From contig DFFQ01000054.1 of the NCBI GenBank assembly GCA_002371025.1, forward strand, positions 1 through 26,264: a DNA stretch of 26,264 nucleotides. Reading direction: 5' to 3'. The translations under genes were made by a program, and so were the position numbers. The notes beneath the pieces are model-generated. The model was not told the origin of the DNA, searched no databases, and saw only the letters and a program-made list of their open reading frames with translations. This DNA comes from Lachnospiraceae bacterium UBA3772. GTDB lineage: Bacteria; Bacillota; Clostridia; Lachnospirales; Lachnospiraceae. Below, piece after piece: positions 16,507-24,559 of the stretch (position 1 is its first letter; each line of letters begins with the position of its first letter).

Positions 16507-17361
16507 ATGTTTAAATTTAGTGGGTTAAATCCTGTGCTGCTTATATTTTTTTCATTATTAGGAGCTGCTATTTTTGCTTTTATGGTAATGGTGATCAGGA
16601 GATTTGTAGCAAGGATAAGAGTAAGAGAAGATTATGATGAAGATGTAGACTCAAATCAGACAAAGGAAGAGAAGGAAGCTTTTCTTAAAGTTAAGGAAGA
16701 GGAAAAAGCGTATCTTCGAATATCTTTTTTGGATGCTGCAAAAGAAAATAAGAAGAGGGTGGCTATCCTTTCAATCCTGGGATTTGTAAGTGCTTTTTTT
16801 CTTACGACCTATTGCAATAACTTCCATGCTCATGATTTAAAGTTTTATTTTGTAATTGGAATATTATTTTTATTCTATATGATAATGACTGTGGAAAGTT
16901 TTATAGATTTTGATACTATGGAAATTCCACCGGAATTAAATATTGCAATATTTGTTCTTGGACTTATATCAATCTGGGCTTTTGGAGACTTGAATCGTAT
17001 CATATCTCATGGAGACTGGTCAGGAATAATAAATAGAATTATCGGAGCTTTATGCATAGCTCTTCCTATGATACTTATAGATCTTATAATAGCTAATGCC
17101 TTTGGCGGCGGAGATATTAAGCTTATGGCTGCAGCAGGATTTCTTCTTGGATGGAGAATGACCCTTATGGGATTCTTCTTCGGCGCCATAATAGGTGCGG
17201 CTATAGGAATAGCTGCCATGATAAGAAAGAAAAAGAAAGGAAAAGAGCATATACCTTTCGGTCCATCACTTTGCATGGGACTTGCTATATCAGTAATCTA
17301 CGGCGAACCATTAGTAAACTGGTATCTTGGAATGGTGAAGTCTATGATGACCATGGACTAA
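16507..17361 (+). CDS. A24-family prepilin peptidase lacking the N-terminal zinc domain
   Basis: 284 aa. A first membrane segment (about 8-30) is followed by a charged, acidic linker (about 38-85) in place of the usual cysteine-rich domain. The peptidase core then begins: membrane segments at about 86-101 and 113-130, catalytic region FIDFDTMEIP (D134/D136), segments near 146-160 and 180-196, and the second active-site motif GGGDIKL with D203. HIPFGPSLCMG (248-258) is a conserved A24 feature. It cleaves the leaders of PilA and the minor pilins at the inner face of the membrane. It lacks the domain encoded separately at 9929, so the two genes together make one conventional PilD. GAGAGG precedes the start. 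Confidence 0.88.
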   Translation: MFKFSGLNPVLLIFFSLLGAAIFAFMVMVIRRFVARIRVREDYDEDVDSNQTKEEKEAFLKVKEEEKAYLRISFLDAAKENKKRVAILSILGFVSAFFLTTYCNNFHAHDLKFYFVIGILFLFYMIMTVESFIDFDTMEIPPELNIAIFVLGLISIWAFGDLNRIISHGDWSGIINRIIGALCIALPMILIDLIIANAFGGGDIKLMAAAGFLLGWRMTLMGFFFGAIIGAAIGIAAMIRKKKKGKEHIPFGPSLCMGLAISVIYGEPLVNWYLGMVKSMMTMD

Positions 17362-17368
17362 AACGTAC

Positions 17369-17649
17369 GCCCACAACAGTATAGATGCTCAAGCAATCGC
17401 TCCATATATGTAAAACAAAAGTCCTCGTATTTATTTTAAGCTGGTAAGTCCTTTTTTCGGCACCGCTCTCGCTCCTTTGGGGTCCCCTAGCGGCACTAAG
17501 CTCTTACTACGCACCTATAAAGGTGCTTGTAAATCGCTAAGTGCCGAGACCCCAAAAGGCACTCAAAAAGAACTTACCAGCTACTAATACATGGTCTTAT
17601 GTTTCTTGTTTTGGAGCGATTCTTTCGCATCTTATATACGATTGTGGGC
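17369..17649. repeat. Palindromic element 1 (281-nt imperfect long hairpin)
   Basis: The stretch folds back on itself over its whole length. Paired blocks, outside in, are: GCCCACAA (17369-17376) with 17642-17649; GATGC (17384-17388) with 17627-17631; AATCGCTCC (17395-17403) with 17613-17621; AGCTGGTAAGT (17439-17449) with 17572-17582; GGCACTAAGC (17492-17501) with 17536-17545, one mismatch; and an apical GCACCT-ATAA-AGGTGC (17511-17526). No plausible gene is present. Its core matches element 2 in the opposite orientation. It could be a MITE-like repeat or the gene of a structured RNA. Confidence 0.8.
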
Positions 17650-17691
17650 TGTTTTTATTTCAAGATTTCTGCGTATAATAAGAAGATAACA

Positions 17692-17876
17692 GTGGATTTA
17701 TAATAAAAAACGTACCAGGTATATGGCGAAGGTCATTGCGGGTCTCGGCACTTAGCTTTCAGCCACCTTTTTAAAGGTGGGTGGAAGCTTAGTGAGCGAA
17801 GCGGCCGCAAGGGGCCCCGCAACTAAGGCGGGAGCCGGGCCGGAGCCATATACCTGGTACGTTTATATAAATCCAC
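17692..17876. repeat. Palindromic element 2 (185 nt, 20-bp perfect arms)
   Basis: The outer arms are GTGGATTTATA (17692-17702) with 17866-17876, then a perfect 20-bp inverted repeat, 17708-17727 with 17845-17864 (core CGTACCAGGTATATGGC). Inside are TTGCGGG (17736-17742) with CCCGCAA, CACTTAGCTT with AAGCTTAGTG (one mismatch), and an apical CCACCTTT-TT-AAAGGTGG. The core is GC-rich (GGCCGC, GGGGCCCC, GCCGGGCCGG) against AT-rich flanks. The 17-mer GGGTCTCGGCACTTAGC (17740-17756) recurs exactly, inverted, in element 1 (17536-17552). An open frame crossing it shows no protein-like sequence. Confidence 0.85.
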
Positions 17877-17904
17877 GTCCGGGTTTTAATCTAACATCGA
17901 GTCG

Positions 17905-17960
17905 AAAAAACAACCTCCGCAAAAGGACATATTTAGTCCGCTTGTGGAGGTTGTTTTTTT
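17905..17960. terminator. Bidirectional terminator between pilus and aminotransferase genes
   Basis: AAAAAACAACCTCC (17905-17918) pairs perfectly with GGAGGTTGTTTTTT (17946-17959), and an inner GGAC/GTCC pair lies in the loop. T runs follow the stem on both strands, so it can end transcription from the plus-strand side and from the minus-strand aminotransferase, whose stop is 5 bp away. Confidence 0.93.
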
Positions 17961-17964
17961 AGTT

Positions 17965-19014
17965 TTATACAATTTCCAGAATGGTATTAACCATCAGGTC
18001 GTTTTGCTTTGGATTCATAAAGCAGAAGCGTATATATTTATTCCCGAGTCCGCGGATGTTGTCACATTTACGGATCACAACTCCACGAAGGTTGCAATAA
18101 TCAGCTACTGCACTGGCTGTAAGATCTTCCTTTAGAAGCTTGCACAGCATAAAGTTTGCTTCCGGCTGGAAAAGCTTTATGGTCTTACAGGTTGACATTG
18201 CAAGATATACAAGAGATCGCTCGGTATGAATTGTGGAGCGGGATTCCTGGATATAGTTTTCGTCTTTAAACATCTCTATTGCAGCAATGGCTGAAAGGAC
18301 GGAGATGTTTCTTGTGGTTGTGGCATCGATTATAGACATAAGCTCAGGGTTATTCATTACACCATAAGCAAATCTGATGCCTGGGACTGCAAAGAATTTG
18401 GATACAGATCTAAGAATTGCCATATTCTTAAATTTTCCTACAAGGGGTACTGCTGTGTGTTCCTCGTAGTTATCGATAAATTCAATATACATTTCATCGA
18501 TAAGAAGGAAGATTCCGAGACTTTCACAGACTTCTGCTATTGTTTCCAAGTCATCCCTTTTGATCTTCTTTGATGTTGGATTGTTAGGATTTCCTATTAC
18601 CAGCATATCCAGAGAAGAATCAAGGCTGGCGAGGAAATCTATAAGATCAAGTTCAAATTCCTTTTCCTCATCAAGATTATAATAGACCATCTCGCTGCCG
18701 TAAGCGGTGAGTACCTTCTCATATTCTGTGGAACTTGGTACAAGTACCATGGATTTCTTTGGAGATATAAGAGCTGCGAAAAGTCTTAAAAGATCCGAAG
18801 AACCATTTCCGGTGATTATGGTTTCAAGTGGTGAATGGACGTATTCTGATACGGCATTCTTAAGAGTTCCATAATAAACGTCAGGATATTTATTTATAGA
18901 GTCAATACTGTTAAGAAGCACCTTCTTAACTGACTCAGGAATTCCGTGTGGATTAAGATTTGAGTTGTATAGAACTGTTTCATATTGTTCTAGTCTGAGT
19001 GGACCTGTACTCAT
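17965..19014 (-). CDS. PLP-dependent class I/II aminotransferase, HisC/CobD-like
   Basis: 349 aa. It has the hallmarks of fold-type I aminotransferases: TGNGSSDLL (68-76), GNPNNPTSKK (141-150), the Asp that contacts the PLP nitrogen in LLIDEMYIEF (D173), the Schiff-base lysine in SVSKFFAVPGIRFAYG (K206) and the substrate-carboxylate arginine near the C-terminus (KYIRFCFM). Length and motif spacing fit histidinol-phosphate aminotransferase or threonine-phosphate decarboxylase relatives. Neither his nor cob genes are nearby, so the substrate stays open. GGGGGAGG lies 6 nt before the start. Stand-alone enzymes of this kind can be fused to nucleotidyltransferases in clostridia; no such domain is present here. 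It is divergent from the following operon. Confidence 0.85.
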   Translation of the reverse strand: MSTGPLRLEQYETVLYNSNLNPHGIPESVKKVLLNSIDSINKYPDVYYGTLKNAVSEYVHSPLETIITGNGSSDLLRLFAALISPKKSMVLVPSSTEYEKVLTAYGSEMVYYNLDEEKEFELDLIDFLASLDSSLDMLVIGNPNNPTSKKIKRDDLETIAEVCESLGIFLLIDEMYIEFIDNYEEHTAVPLVGKFKNMAILRSVSKFFAVPGIRFAYGVMNNPELMSIIDATTTRNISVLSAIAAIEMFKDENYIQESRSTIHTERSLVYLAMSTCKTIKLFQPEANFMLCKLLKEDLTASAVADYCNLRGVVIRKCDNIRGLGNKYIRFCFMNPKQNDLMVNTILEIV

Positions 19015-19078
19015 ACAAAACCTCCCCCAAGGTATATAGTACCTATTATTTTTTAGTCTTTAAAATAAATAATAAGTC

Positions 19079-19087
19079 TGATATAAT
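19079..19087 (+). promoter_or_regulatory. Extended -10 promoter of the DUF5717-valS operon
   Basis: TGATATAAT (19079-19087) is a perfect extended -10; the -35 region is poor, as is common for that class. The transcript would start near 19094, with a leader of about 90 nt carrying CTGTCTC (19119-19125) that can pair with GAGACAG (19140-19146). The 168-bp divergent gap also has to hold the minus-strand promoter of the aminotransferase, which I cannot place with confidence. Confidence 0.6.
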
Positions 19088-19182
19088 AAGTTGATTTAGT
19101 TTTTGTATTTTTAAAAACCTGTCTCTATTCTACATCATGGAGACAGCTATTATCAAGATGTTTTAGTAAAACGGAGATTGAA

Positions 19183-22100
19183 ATGAAGGCTATAGTTGAA
19201 CAGTATGCCAAGGGCGAATTTAGAATAGACAGGCCTGAGGTTGTTATTTCAGAAACATTTTTCAAACTGAATATTGAAGCGGGTACTGTTTACAATGGAC
19301 ATTTTACAGTAAGTAGCGCCAATAAATATCCTATCAAGGGGATGGTCTACGATTCGAGATATACTCTCCGTTTTGAAGATCACAGCTTTGTATCCAGAAG
19401 TTTTGATGTTAAATATTCTTTCGATGCATCGTGTCTTGAAGCCGGTCAGAATTATAAAGGACATATCAATGTTATTACTGATGGCGGAGAATTCAAACTT
19501 CCATATGATATAAATATCGTTCCACCATGCGTTAAATATGGTGACGAGCGTATAGATGATTTATTTAAATTTGCTGCTTTAGCAGAGAAGAGATGGGGAG
19601 AAGCTGCCCATCTTTTTGTGCAGGATGATTTCAAGAGAACTTTTATTGAGAAAGAGTCTCTTATTAAGCAGATTTATATTAGCCTTTTGGATTCTAAGTC
19701 CGTTGATCAGGCCTTAGAAGAATTTCTTGTGCTGGTTCATAAGAAACGTACAGTTACTCTTTCTGCATCAAAAGCAAAGATTGAACTCACGATGCCGGAA
19801 GATACAGAAACAATAGAGATTGAGCTTTCAAAGAATACCTGGGGCTATACTTATTCTGATATCAGAACTGATGCTGAATTTATAATCCCATCAAAGAAGT
19901 TCATAACATCAGACGATTTCATTGCAAATGAGTGTGCCTTAAAGGTGCAGATTTCTCCTGAACATGTACCGGAAGGAGAAAATACAGGTAAGATCATAAT
20001 AGAGAATATCTATCAGAAGATAGAAGTAGAAATTCATCTTACAAAACCTGAGCGACCAAAGGCAGATTCAGAGCAGAGGGCTAAGGAAAGAGAATATAAG
20101 CAGTGCAAGATTGCTATCATAAAGGCATATCTTGATTTTAGAATGGATAAGATTAGCCTCAATAAGTATGTTGAGGATACCATAAATAGTTTTAAGACTT
20201 TAAATGAATTTGAGCCGGAAGAGGATTTATACAGATTAGGTATAATCCATATGAATATCCTTGCAGATGAGACTGCAAAGGTTGAACAGGAATTCCTTCG
20301 TATTGAAGCTGATATTGACAGAAATCAGATGACGGCTCAGGAGAAGTGCTATTATAGCTATCTTAAGGCTATGATGGCAAGAGATAAAGAAACTGTTGAA
20401 AAAACAGCTAATCTTCTTAGGAGAAACTTCAGAACACAGGAGCCAAAGATGTTCTTCTTCTGGCTGCTGCTTTTTGTTGACCCTGTCTATAATGAAGATA
20501 AGAATATTCTTTATCATGAATTGGAAACATTATATGAAGAAGGTGAAAACAGCCCAATCATATATTTTGAGCTTTGTGACATTTTAAATCAGAATCCTAT
20601 GATGCTTAAGGAACTTACGCCTTTTGTCATTACAGGTATCAAGTGGGGTATGCGTAACAAGTATATCTCTGATGATGTTTTAATTGAGTTTGTAAAACTT
20701 GCTGGAAAGAATAAAGAATTCAATAAGCAGTTATTTGATGTACTTCGTCACATCTATGACAAGAATGTTGAGGAATTAAAGAGAGTAAAGGAAAATCAGG
20801 AGCAGAAGATTGCACCTAAAAAAGATGACCTTAAGTTTGATATGGAGAATGCCATCAAGCTTAAGAAGGACGGAACTCTTAAATTCGGACATTCTGTAAG
20901 AATGAATGACGAAGAGGATATTCAGAATCTTTCAAGTAAGGTTGATGAGTATAAGGATGCCTTCGGAGAATCAAAGGAGGTCTCTGTGGAAAGTTTCAGT
21001 GATGTTGTGGAAAATGCCACTGAATCAATGGAATCAGAGGATGAAGAGGATTTCTTTGAGTGGGAAGGCACAGATGAAGAGGAAAATGATTCTGAGCATG
21101 TAACAACCCAAGTTGGTGCTGACTCGGGAAAGTTAGAGATCAATCCTCAGGATGATCCTCTCAGACTTAAGAGTGAGGATTATGCTTATGACAGAGAGGC
21201 TGAGGCTTTAGATGAAGAAGTTGAGAAGTCTTTTGAAGAAGCAAGTGAAGATAAATTATCAGAGACATTAAGAGCTGAGGCGGCAGAGAAGATAATAAAG
21301 AAGGAAAATGAGAATATAAGTGTTCTTTCTTCAATTTGTTCAATGCTTATTTCTGCTTCCAAGCTGGATAAAAAGTATCATCGTTTCTATAGGGATGCAG
21401 TGCAGAATTCTCTTAAATTTATCGGTCTTAACGAGTGCTATATAAGAAGTATGGATCAGTCAAAATATGAGCTTATTCCAGCTTCTGTTCTTATGTATCT
21501 TAATTATAAGAATACACTTACACAGGACGAATTAGCATATCTTTATGCTAACGTAATATATAATAAAGCTGAACATATGAAGATCTATCATGAATATGCT
21601 CCAACCATGGAGGATTTCATGGAGAAGATGATAATAGAGGGTAAAGTAAACGATGACCTTACTGTGCTTTATGATGAGTTCCTTGATCCAGAGTCAGTTA
21701 GTTCGATGTTTGCCGGAAAACTTATCAATATCATTTTTAGAAGAAAAATCGTATGTTTTAATCCAAACGTAAGCGCGGTTATCGTTACTCATGAAGAACT
21801 TCAGAAAGTTCAGAGAGTACCTCTCAAGAATGGAGAGGCTTATGTTGAGATTTTATCCGATAATGCATCAGTAATATTTGAGGATAAGCATGGTAACAGA
21901 TATGCAGGATCTATCCCTTATCATTTCGAACGTATTGTTGATGAAAAGGCTTATATTCCAATATGTCGTGAATATAGTCCTCGTGATTACAGAATTCTTC
22001 TCTATAATTATGAGAGTATCAGTGAGTTTACGTATAAGAATGCTAAGGAGGTTAATGCTGCAAGAGAGATCATAAACTGTGATGAGATTTCATATGATTT

Positions 22101-23289
22101 CAAGCAGAGAGCCTGCCTTAATATTATTGAATATTATCATGAGAATTTAGATACAGATGTTCTGGTTAAATATTTAAGAAAACTTGATATTGAATATCTT
22201 ACACATGCCAATGCCCGTACGATAATCACTTATCTTATCGATATGAATATGTTTGATAAGGCATTCTCAGCGGTTAAGCTTTACGGCTTTAATGAGCTGG
22301 ATGTAAATGAATTATATCGTCTCGCGGATTATGGTGTAAGAGATTCAGATGGTTTCCTTAAAGAAGACCTTATGAGCCTTTGCCTTAATCTTTATAAGAC
22401 AGGAACGGTTAACGCCAACATCCTTACTTATATGATCTCTAATTTTAACGGTAGTGTGGATGAACTTTCTTCGCTCTTTAAATTAGCTAAGGGTAAGGCG
22501 CAGGATATAGGTGTTCTTGCAGAAAATACATTAGCGCAGTCTATGTTTGCAAATGCTGAGCTTGAATATATCTATGATATATTTGCTACGTATTACTCAG
22601 GAAGAAGCAGAGGACTTGTGGTTAAAGCTTTCCTTAGAATATCGGCAAATAATTATCTGATCCATGATCAGCAGGTACCTAATTATATCTTTGAGTCCCT
22701 TTATCAGGAGATACTTAAAGGTAATATTGATGATGAAGTGTCTGAAATGGCTCTGCTGCTTTATTTCAGCAGACTTGGAAGATTTACGGAAGATCAGAAG
22801 AAATGGATAGTTGAAACAGTTGAGCGCTTCGTTGATGCAGGTAAGGTAATGCCATTCTTTAAGAAGTATTCTCAGTTTATCAGACTTCCACAGGATATCT
22901 TCCTTAAGACTTATCTTATCTACAGAACTGATAATGTAAGACAGGTGTTTGTAGATTACAGCTTTGATACAGGAACAAGATCAAAGGTTAAATCTCGCAC
23001 AGCACGTATGGAAGAAATCGTAAGAGGTTTCTATATCATGGAATTTGTTGTATTCCATGGCGAAAGACTTGTATATACTATCGTTGATGATCCTGAGGGA
23101 AATGCTCAGATCATTGAAAGTGAAGTACTTAAGAAGAAATCTTATAATAAGGCTGATCTTAATAGATTTGAATTTATCAATTCAATGCTTGTGAAGCAGG
23201 AAATGAGAGATGATGCTGAACTGCTTCAGAATCTTGATGTATATATTAATACAGTTCACCTTTTCGAGGAGAACCTGACTTTACTGTAA
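19183..23289 (+). CDS. Large DUF5717-like protein of unknown function
   Basis: 1,368 aa, no signal peptide or membrane segment, so probably cytoplasmic. Residues 1-115 look like a beta-sandwich (AGTVYNGHFTVSSANKYPIKG), and a second such unit follows at about 190-290. Residues about 300-545 are helical, repeat-like (solenoid). A disordered, strongly acidic linker at about 595-690 (ESEDEEDFFEWEGTDEEEND) separates this from a C-terminal part of mixed helices and beta segments. From memory it matches the DUF5717 family, widespread in Lachnospiraceae and next to a DUF5716 protein, as here; function is not known. The next gene begins 16 bp later. The operon ends in valS. A scaffold or chaperone-like role is only a guess from the Hsp70-like neighbour. 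Confidence 0.75.
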   Translation: MKAIVEQYAKGEFRIDRPEVVISETFFKLNIEAGTVYNGHFTVSSANKYPIKGMVYDSRYTLRFEDHSFVSRSFDVKYSFDASCLEAGQNYKGHINVITDGGEFKLPYDINIVPPCVKYGDERIDDLFKFAALAEKRWGEAAHLFVQDDFKRTFIEKESLIKQIYISLLDSKSVDQALEEFLVLVHKKRTVTLSASKAKIELTMPEDTETIEIELSKNTWGYTYSDIRTDAEFIIPSKKFITSDDFIANECALKVQISPEHVPEGENTGKIIIENIYQKIEVEIHLTKPERPKADSEQRAKEREYKQCKIAIIKAYLDFRMDKISLNKYVEDTINSFKTLNEFEPEEDLYRLGIIHMNILADETAKVEQEFLRIEADIDRNQMTAQEKCYYSYLKAMMARDKETVEKTANLLRRNFRTQEPKMFFFWLLLFVDPVYNEDKNILYHELETLYEEGENSPIIYFELCDILNQNPMMLKELTPFVITGIKWGMRNKYISDDVLIEFVKLAGKNKEFNKQLFDVLRHIYDKNVEELKRVKENQEQKIAPKKDDLKFDMENAIKLKKDGTLKFGHSVRMNDEEDIQNLSSKVDEYKDAFGESKEVSVESFSDVVENATESMESEDEEDFFEWEGTDEEENDSEHVTTQVGADSGKLEINPQDDPLRLKSEDYAYDREAEALDEEVEKSFEEASEDKLSETLRAEAAEKIIKKENENISVLSSICSMLISASKLDKKYHRFYRDAVQNSLKFIGLNECYIRSMDQSKYELIPASVLMYLNYKNTLTQDELAYLYANVIYNKAEHMKIYHEYAPTMEDFMEKMIIEGKVNDDLTVLYDEFLDPESVSSMFAGKLINIIFRRKIVCFNPNVSAVIVTHEELQKVQRVPLKNGEAYVEILSDNASVIFEDKHGNRYAGSIPYHFERIVDEKAYIPICREYSPRDYRILLYNYESISEFTYKNAKEVNAAREIINCDEISYDFKQRACLNIIEYYHENLDTDVLVKYLRKLDIEYLTHANARTIITYLIDMNMFDKAFSAVKLYGFNELDVNELYRLADYGVRDSDGFLKEDLMSLCLNLYKTGTVNANILTYMISNFNGSVDELSSLFKLAKGKAQDIGVLAENTLAQSMFANAELEYIYDIFATYYSGRSRGLVVKAFLRISANNYLIHDQQVPNYIFESLYQEILKGNIDDEVSEMALLLYFSRLGRFTEDQKKWIVETVERFVDAGKVMPFFKKYSQFIRLPQDIFLKTYLIYRTDNVRQVFVDYSFDTGTRSKVKSRTARMEEIVRGFYIMEFVVFHGERLVYTIVDDPEGNAQIIESEVLKKKSYNKADLNRFEFINSMLVKQEMRDDAELLQNLDVYINTVHLFEENLTLL

Positions 23290-23305
23290 CTAATGGAGGT
23301 ATGTG

Positions 23306-24559
23306 ATGGCAGACAATTTTTATATAGGTATGGATCTGTGCTCGGATTTCACCCAGCTGTCTTATTATAATGACATAAAGCGTGAGCCTGAATCCGTCAG
23401 CCAGCTTAATAACAAAGACACATACCTTATGCCTAACATTTTATTTTATAGCACAGAAACAGATCACTGGTATGTAGGCGGCGAAGCGTCAGAAGCAAGA
23501 TTTAATGAAGAAGGTATCGTGGTGGATGGTATCTTCGAAAACCTTTTTAGCCAGAACAAGGTTGTGGTGGCAGAAAAGGAATATAATTACCAGGATTTAT
23601 TTATTATGATGGTAAAGCTTCATATAGATTCATTTCTCTACAGATATGAGGATGCAAAGGTAATGAAGCTGGTTATTTCCATCCCTGAATATAATCCAAG
23701 GATATATAAGCTTCTCTCAGGACTTTATAAGGTCATGGGGGTTAGTAAGGATACTATAGAAGTGACAAGTCATTTAGACAGTGGTCTTTATTATATCTTT
23801 AATCAGGAACAGGAATTATGGATCAATTCTGTGGCACTGTATGACTACAATGCAGATGGTCTTAATTATTACAGAATTGATATTGCAAGAAATAAAAATC
23901 CTGAGCGGGTCATTATGACTCATGAGGATTATTCATCCCAGATGTCCCTTTCTAAATATGGAAATGACATTTACCAGATGGATGCAGATTTTGCAAAGAT
24001 TGCTGATTATGAAGTTAAAAAGGCATATATTTCATCAGTCTTTTTAACAGGTGTCGGCTTTTCGAATAAATGGATGAAGAAGTCTACAAATGTGCTTTGT
24101 CAGGGAAGACGAGTCTTTGTGGGACAGAACATCTATACTAAAGGTGCATGCTATAGAGCAGTTGGCGGTGAATATAAAGAATTCTATGAAAGATTCTTTA
24201 TTGAGACTAAAGAGAATGTCCTTTTTGATGTAGGAATATCTCTTGGGGATGAGAAAGATACCTTCCTCCCTATAGCTAAAGGCGGCAGACAATGGTACAA
24301 CACTCACGGCAGCGTGGAAGTTGTGTTAGATGATACAGATAAGGTTACTATCAGATATCGCAACAGACATAATCTGGATGAAAAGCGCGAAGCGGTGAAG
24401 ATCCACGGTATACCTAAGAGACCTAACAAGACTACAAAACTTTCTATTGAGGTGGAATTTGAAAGTCCACATGAAGGTGCTGTTATAATAAAAGACCTTG
24501 GTTTTGGAAAGTTATTTCCAACTACCAATAAAGTATATAGAAAGGAGTTTAATATCTGA
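23306..24559 (+). CDS. DUF5716-like protein with Hsp70/actin-type fold
   Basis: 417 aa from the ATG at 23306, six nt after GGAGG; the GTG at 23303 is too near. The N-terminus YIGMDLCSDFTQLSYYN fits a phosphate-1 loop, WYVGGEA follows, ISIPEYNPRIYKLL resembles the mid-domain of Hsp70, and VALYDYNADGLNYYRI a phosphate-2 loop. AYISSVFLTGVGFSNKWM resembles the adenosine motif. The usual DnaK glycines are changed, so nucleotide binding is uncertain. The C-terminal part is a beta-rich domain (about 270-417), perhaps like the substrate domain. It sits between DUF5717-like and helical-repeat genes, overlapping the latter by one base. I recall DUF5716 annotated this way; a real function is not established. 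Confidence 0.7.
   Translation: MADNFYIGMDLCSDFTQLSYYNDIKREPESVSQLNNKDTYLMPNILFYSTETDHWYVGGEASEARFNEEGIVVDGIFENLFSQNKVVVAEKEYNYQDLFIMMVKLHIDSFLYRYEDAKVMKLVISIPEYNPRIYKLLSGLYKVMGVSKDTIEVTSHLDSGLYYIFNQEQELWINSVALYDYNADGLNYYRIDIARNKNPERVIMTHEDYSSQMSLSKYGNDIYQMDADFAKIADYEVKKAYISSVFLTGVGFSNKWMKKSTNVLCQGRRVFVGQNIYTKGACYRAVGGEYKEFYERFFIETKENVLFDVGISLGDEKDTFLPIAKGGRQWYNTHGSVEVVLDDTDKVTIRYRNRHNLDEKREAVKIHGIPKRPNKTTKLSIEVEFESPHEGAVIIKDLGFGKLFPTTNKVYRKEFNI

Noticed and set aside
17777..17962. 61-aa open frame across palindromic element 2
   Set aside because: It lies inside the inverted repeat and runs into the terminator; composition is that of the GC-rich palindrome, and the product ends with residues encoded by the terminator stem.
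17362..17964. CRISPR array or tRNA cluster as an explanation for the repeats here
   Set aside because: The repeats are inverted and of two copies only, without regular spacers; no cloverleaf with a TTC-type T arm was found.
19249..21143. Minus-strand and alternate-frame open frames inside the DUF5717-like gene
   Set aside because: They are explained by codon bias of the real gene; no starts with ribosome sites.
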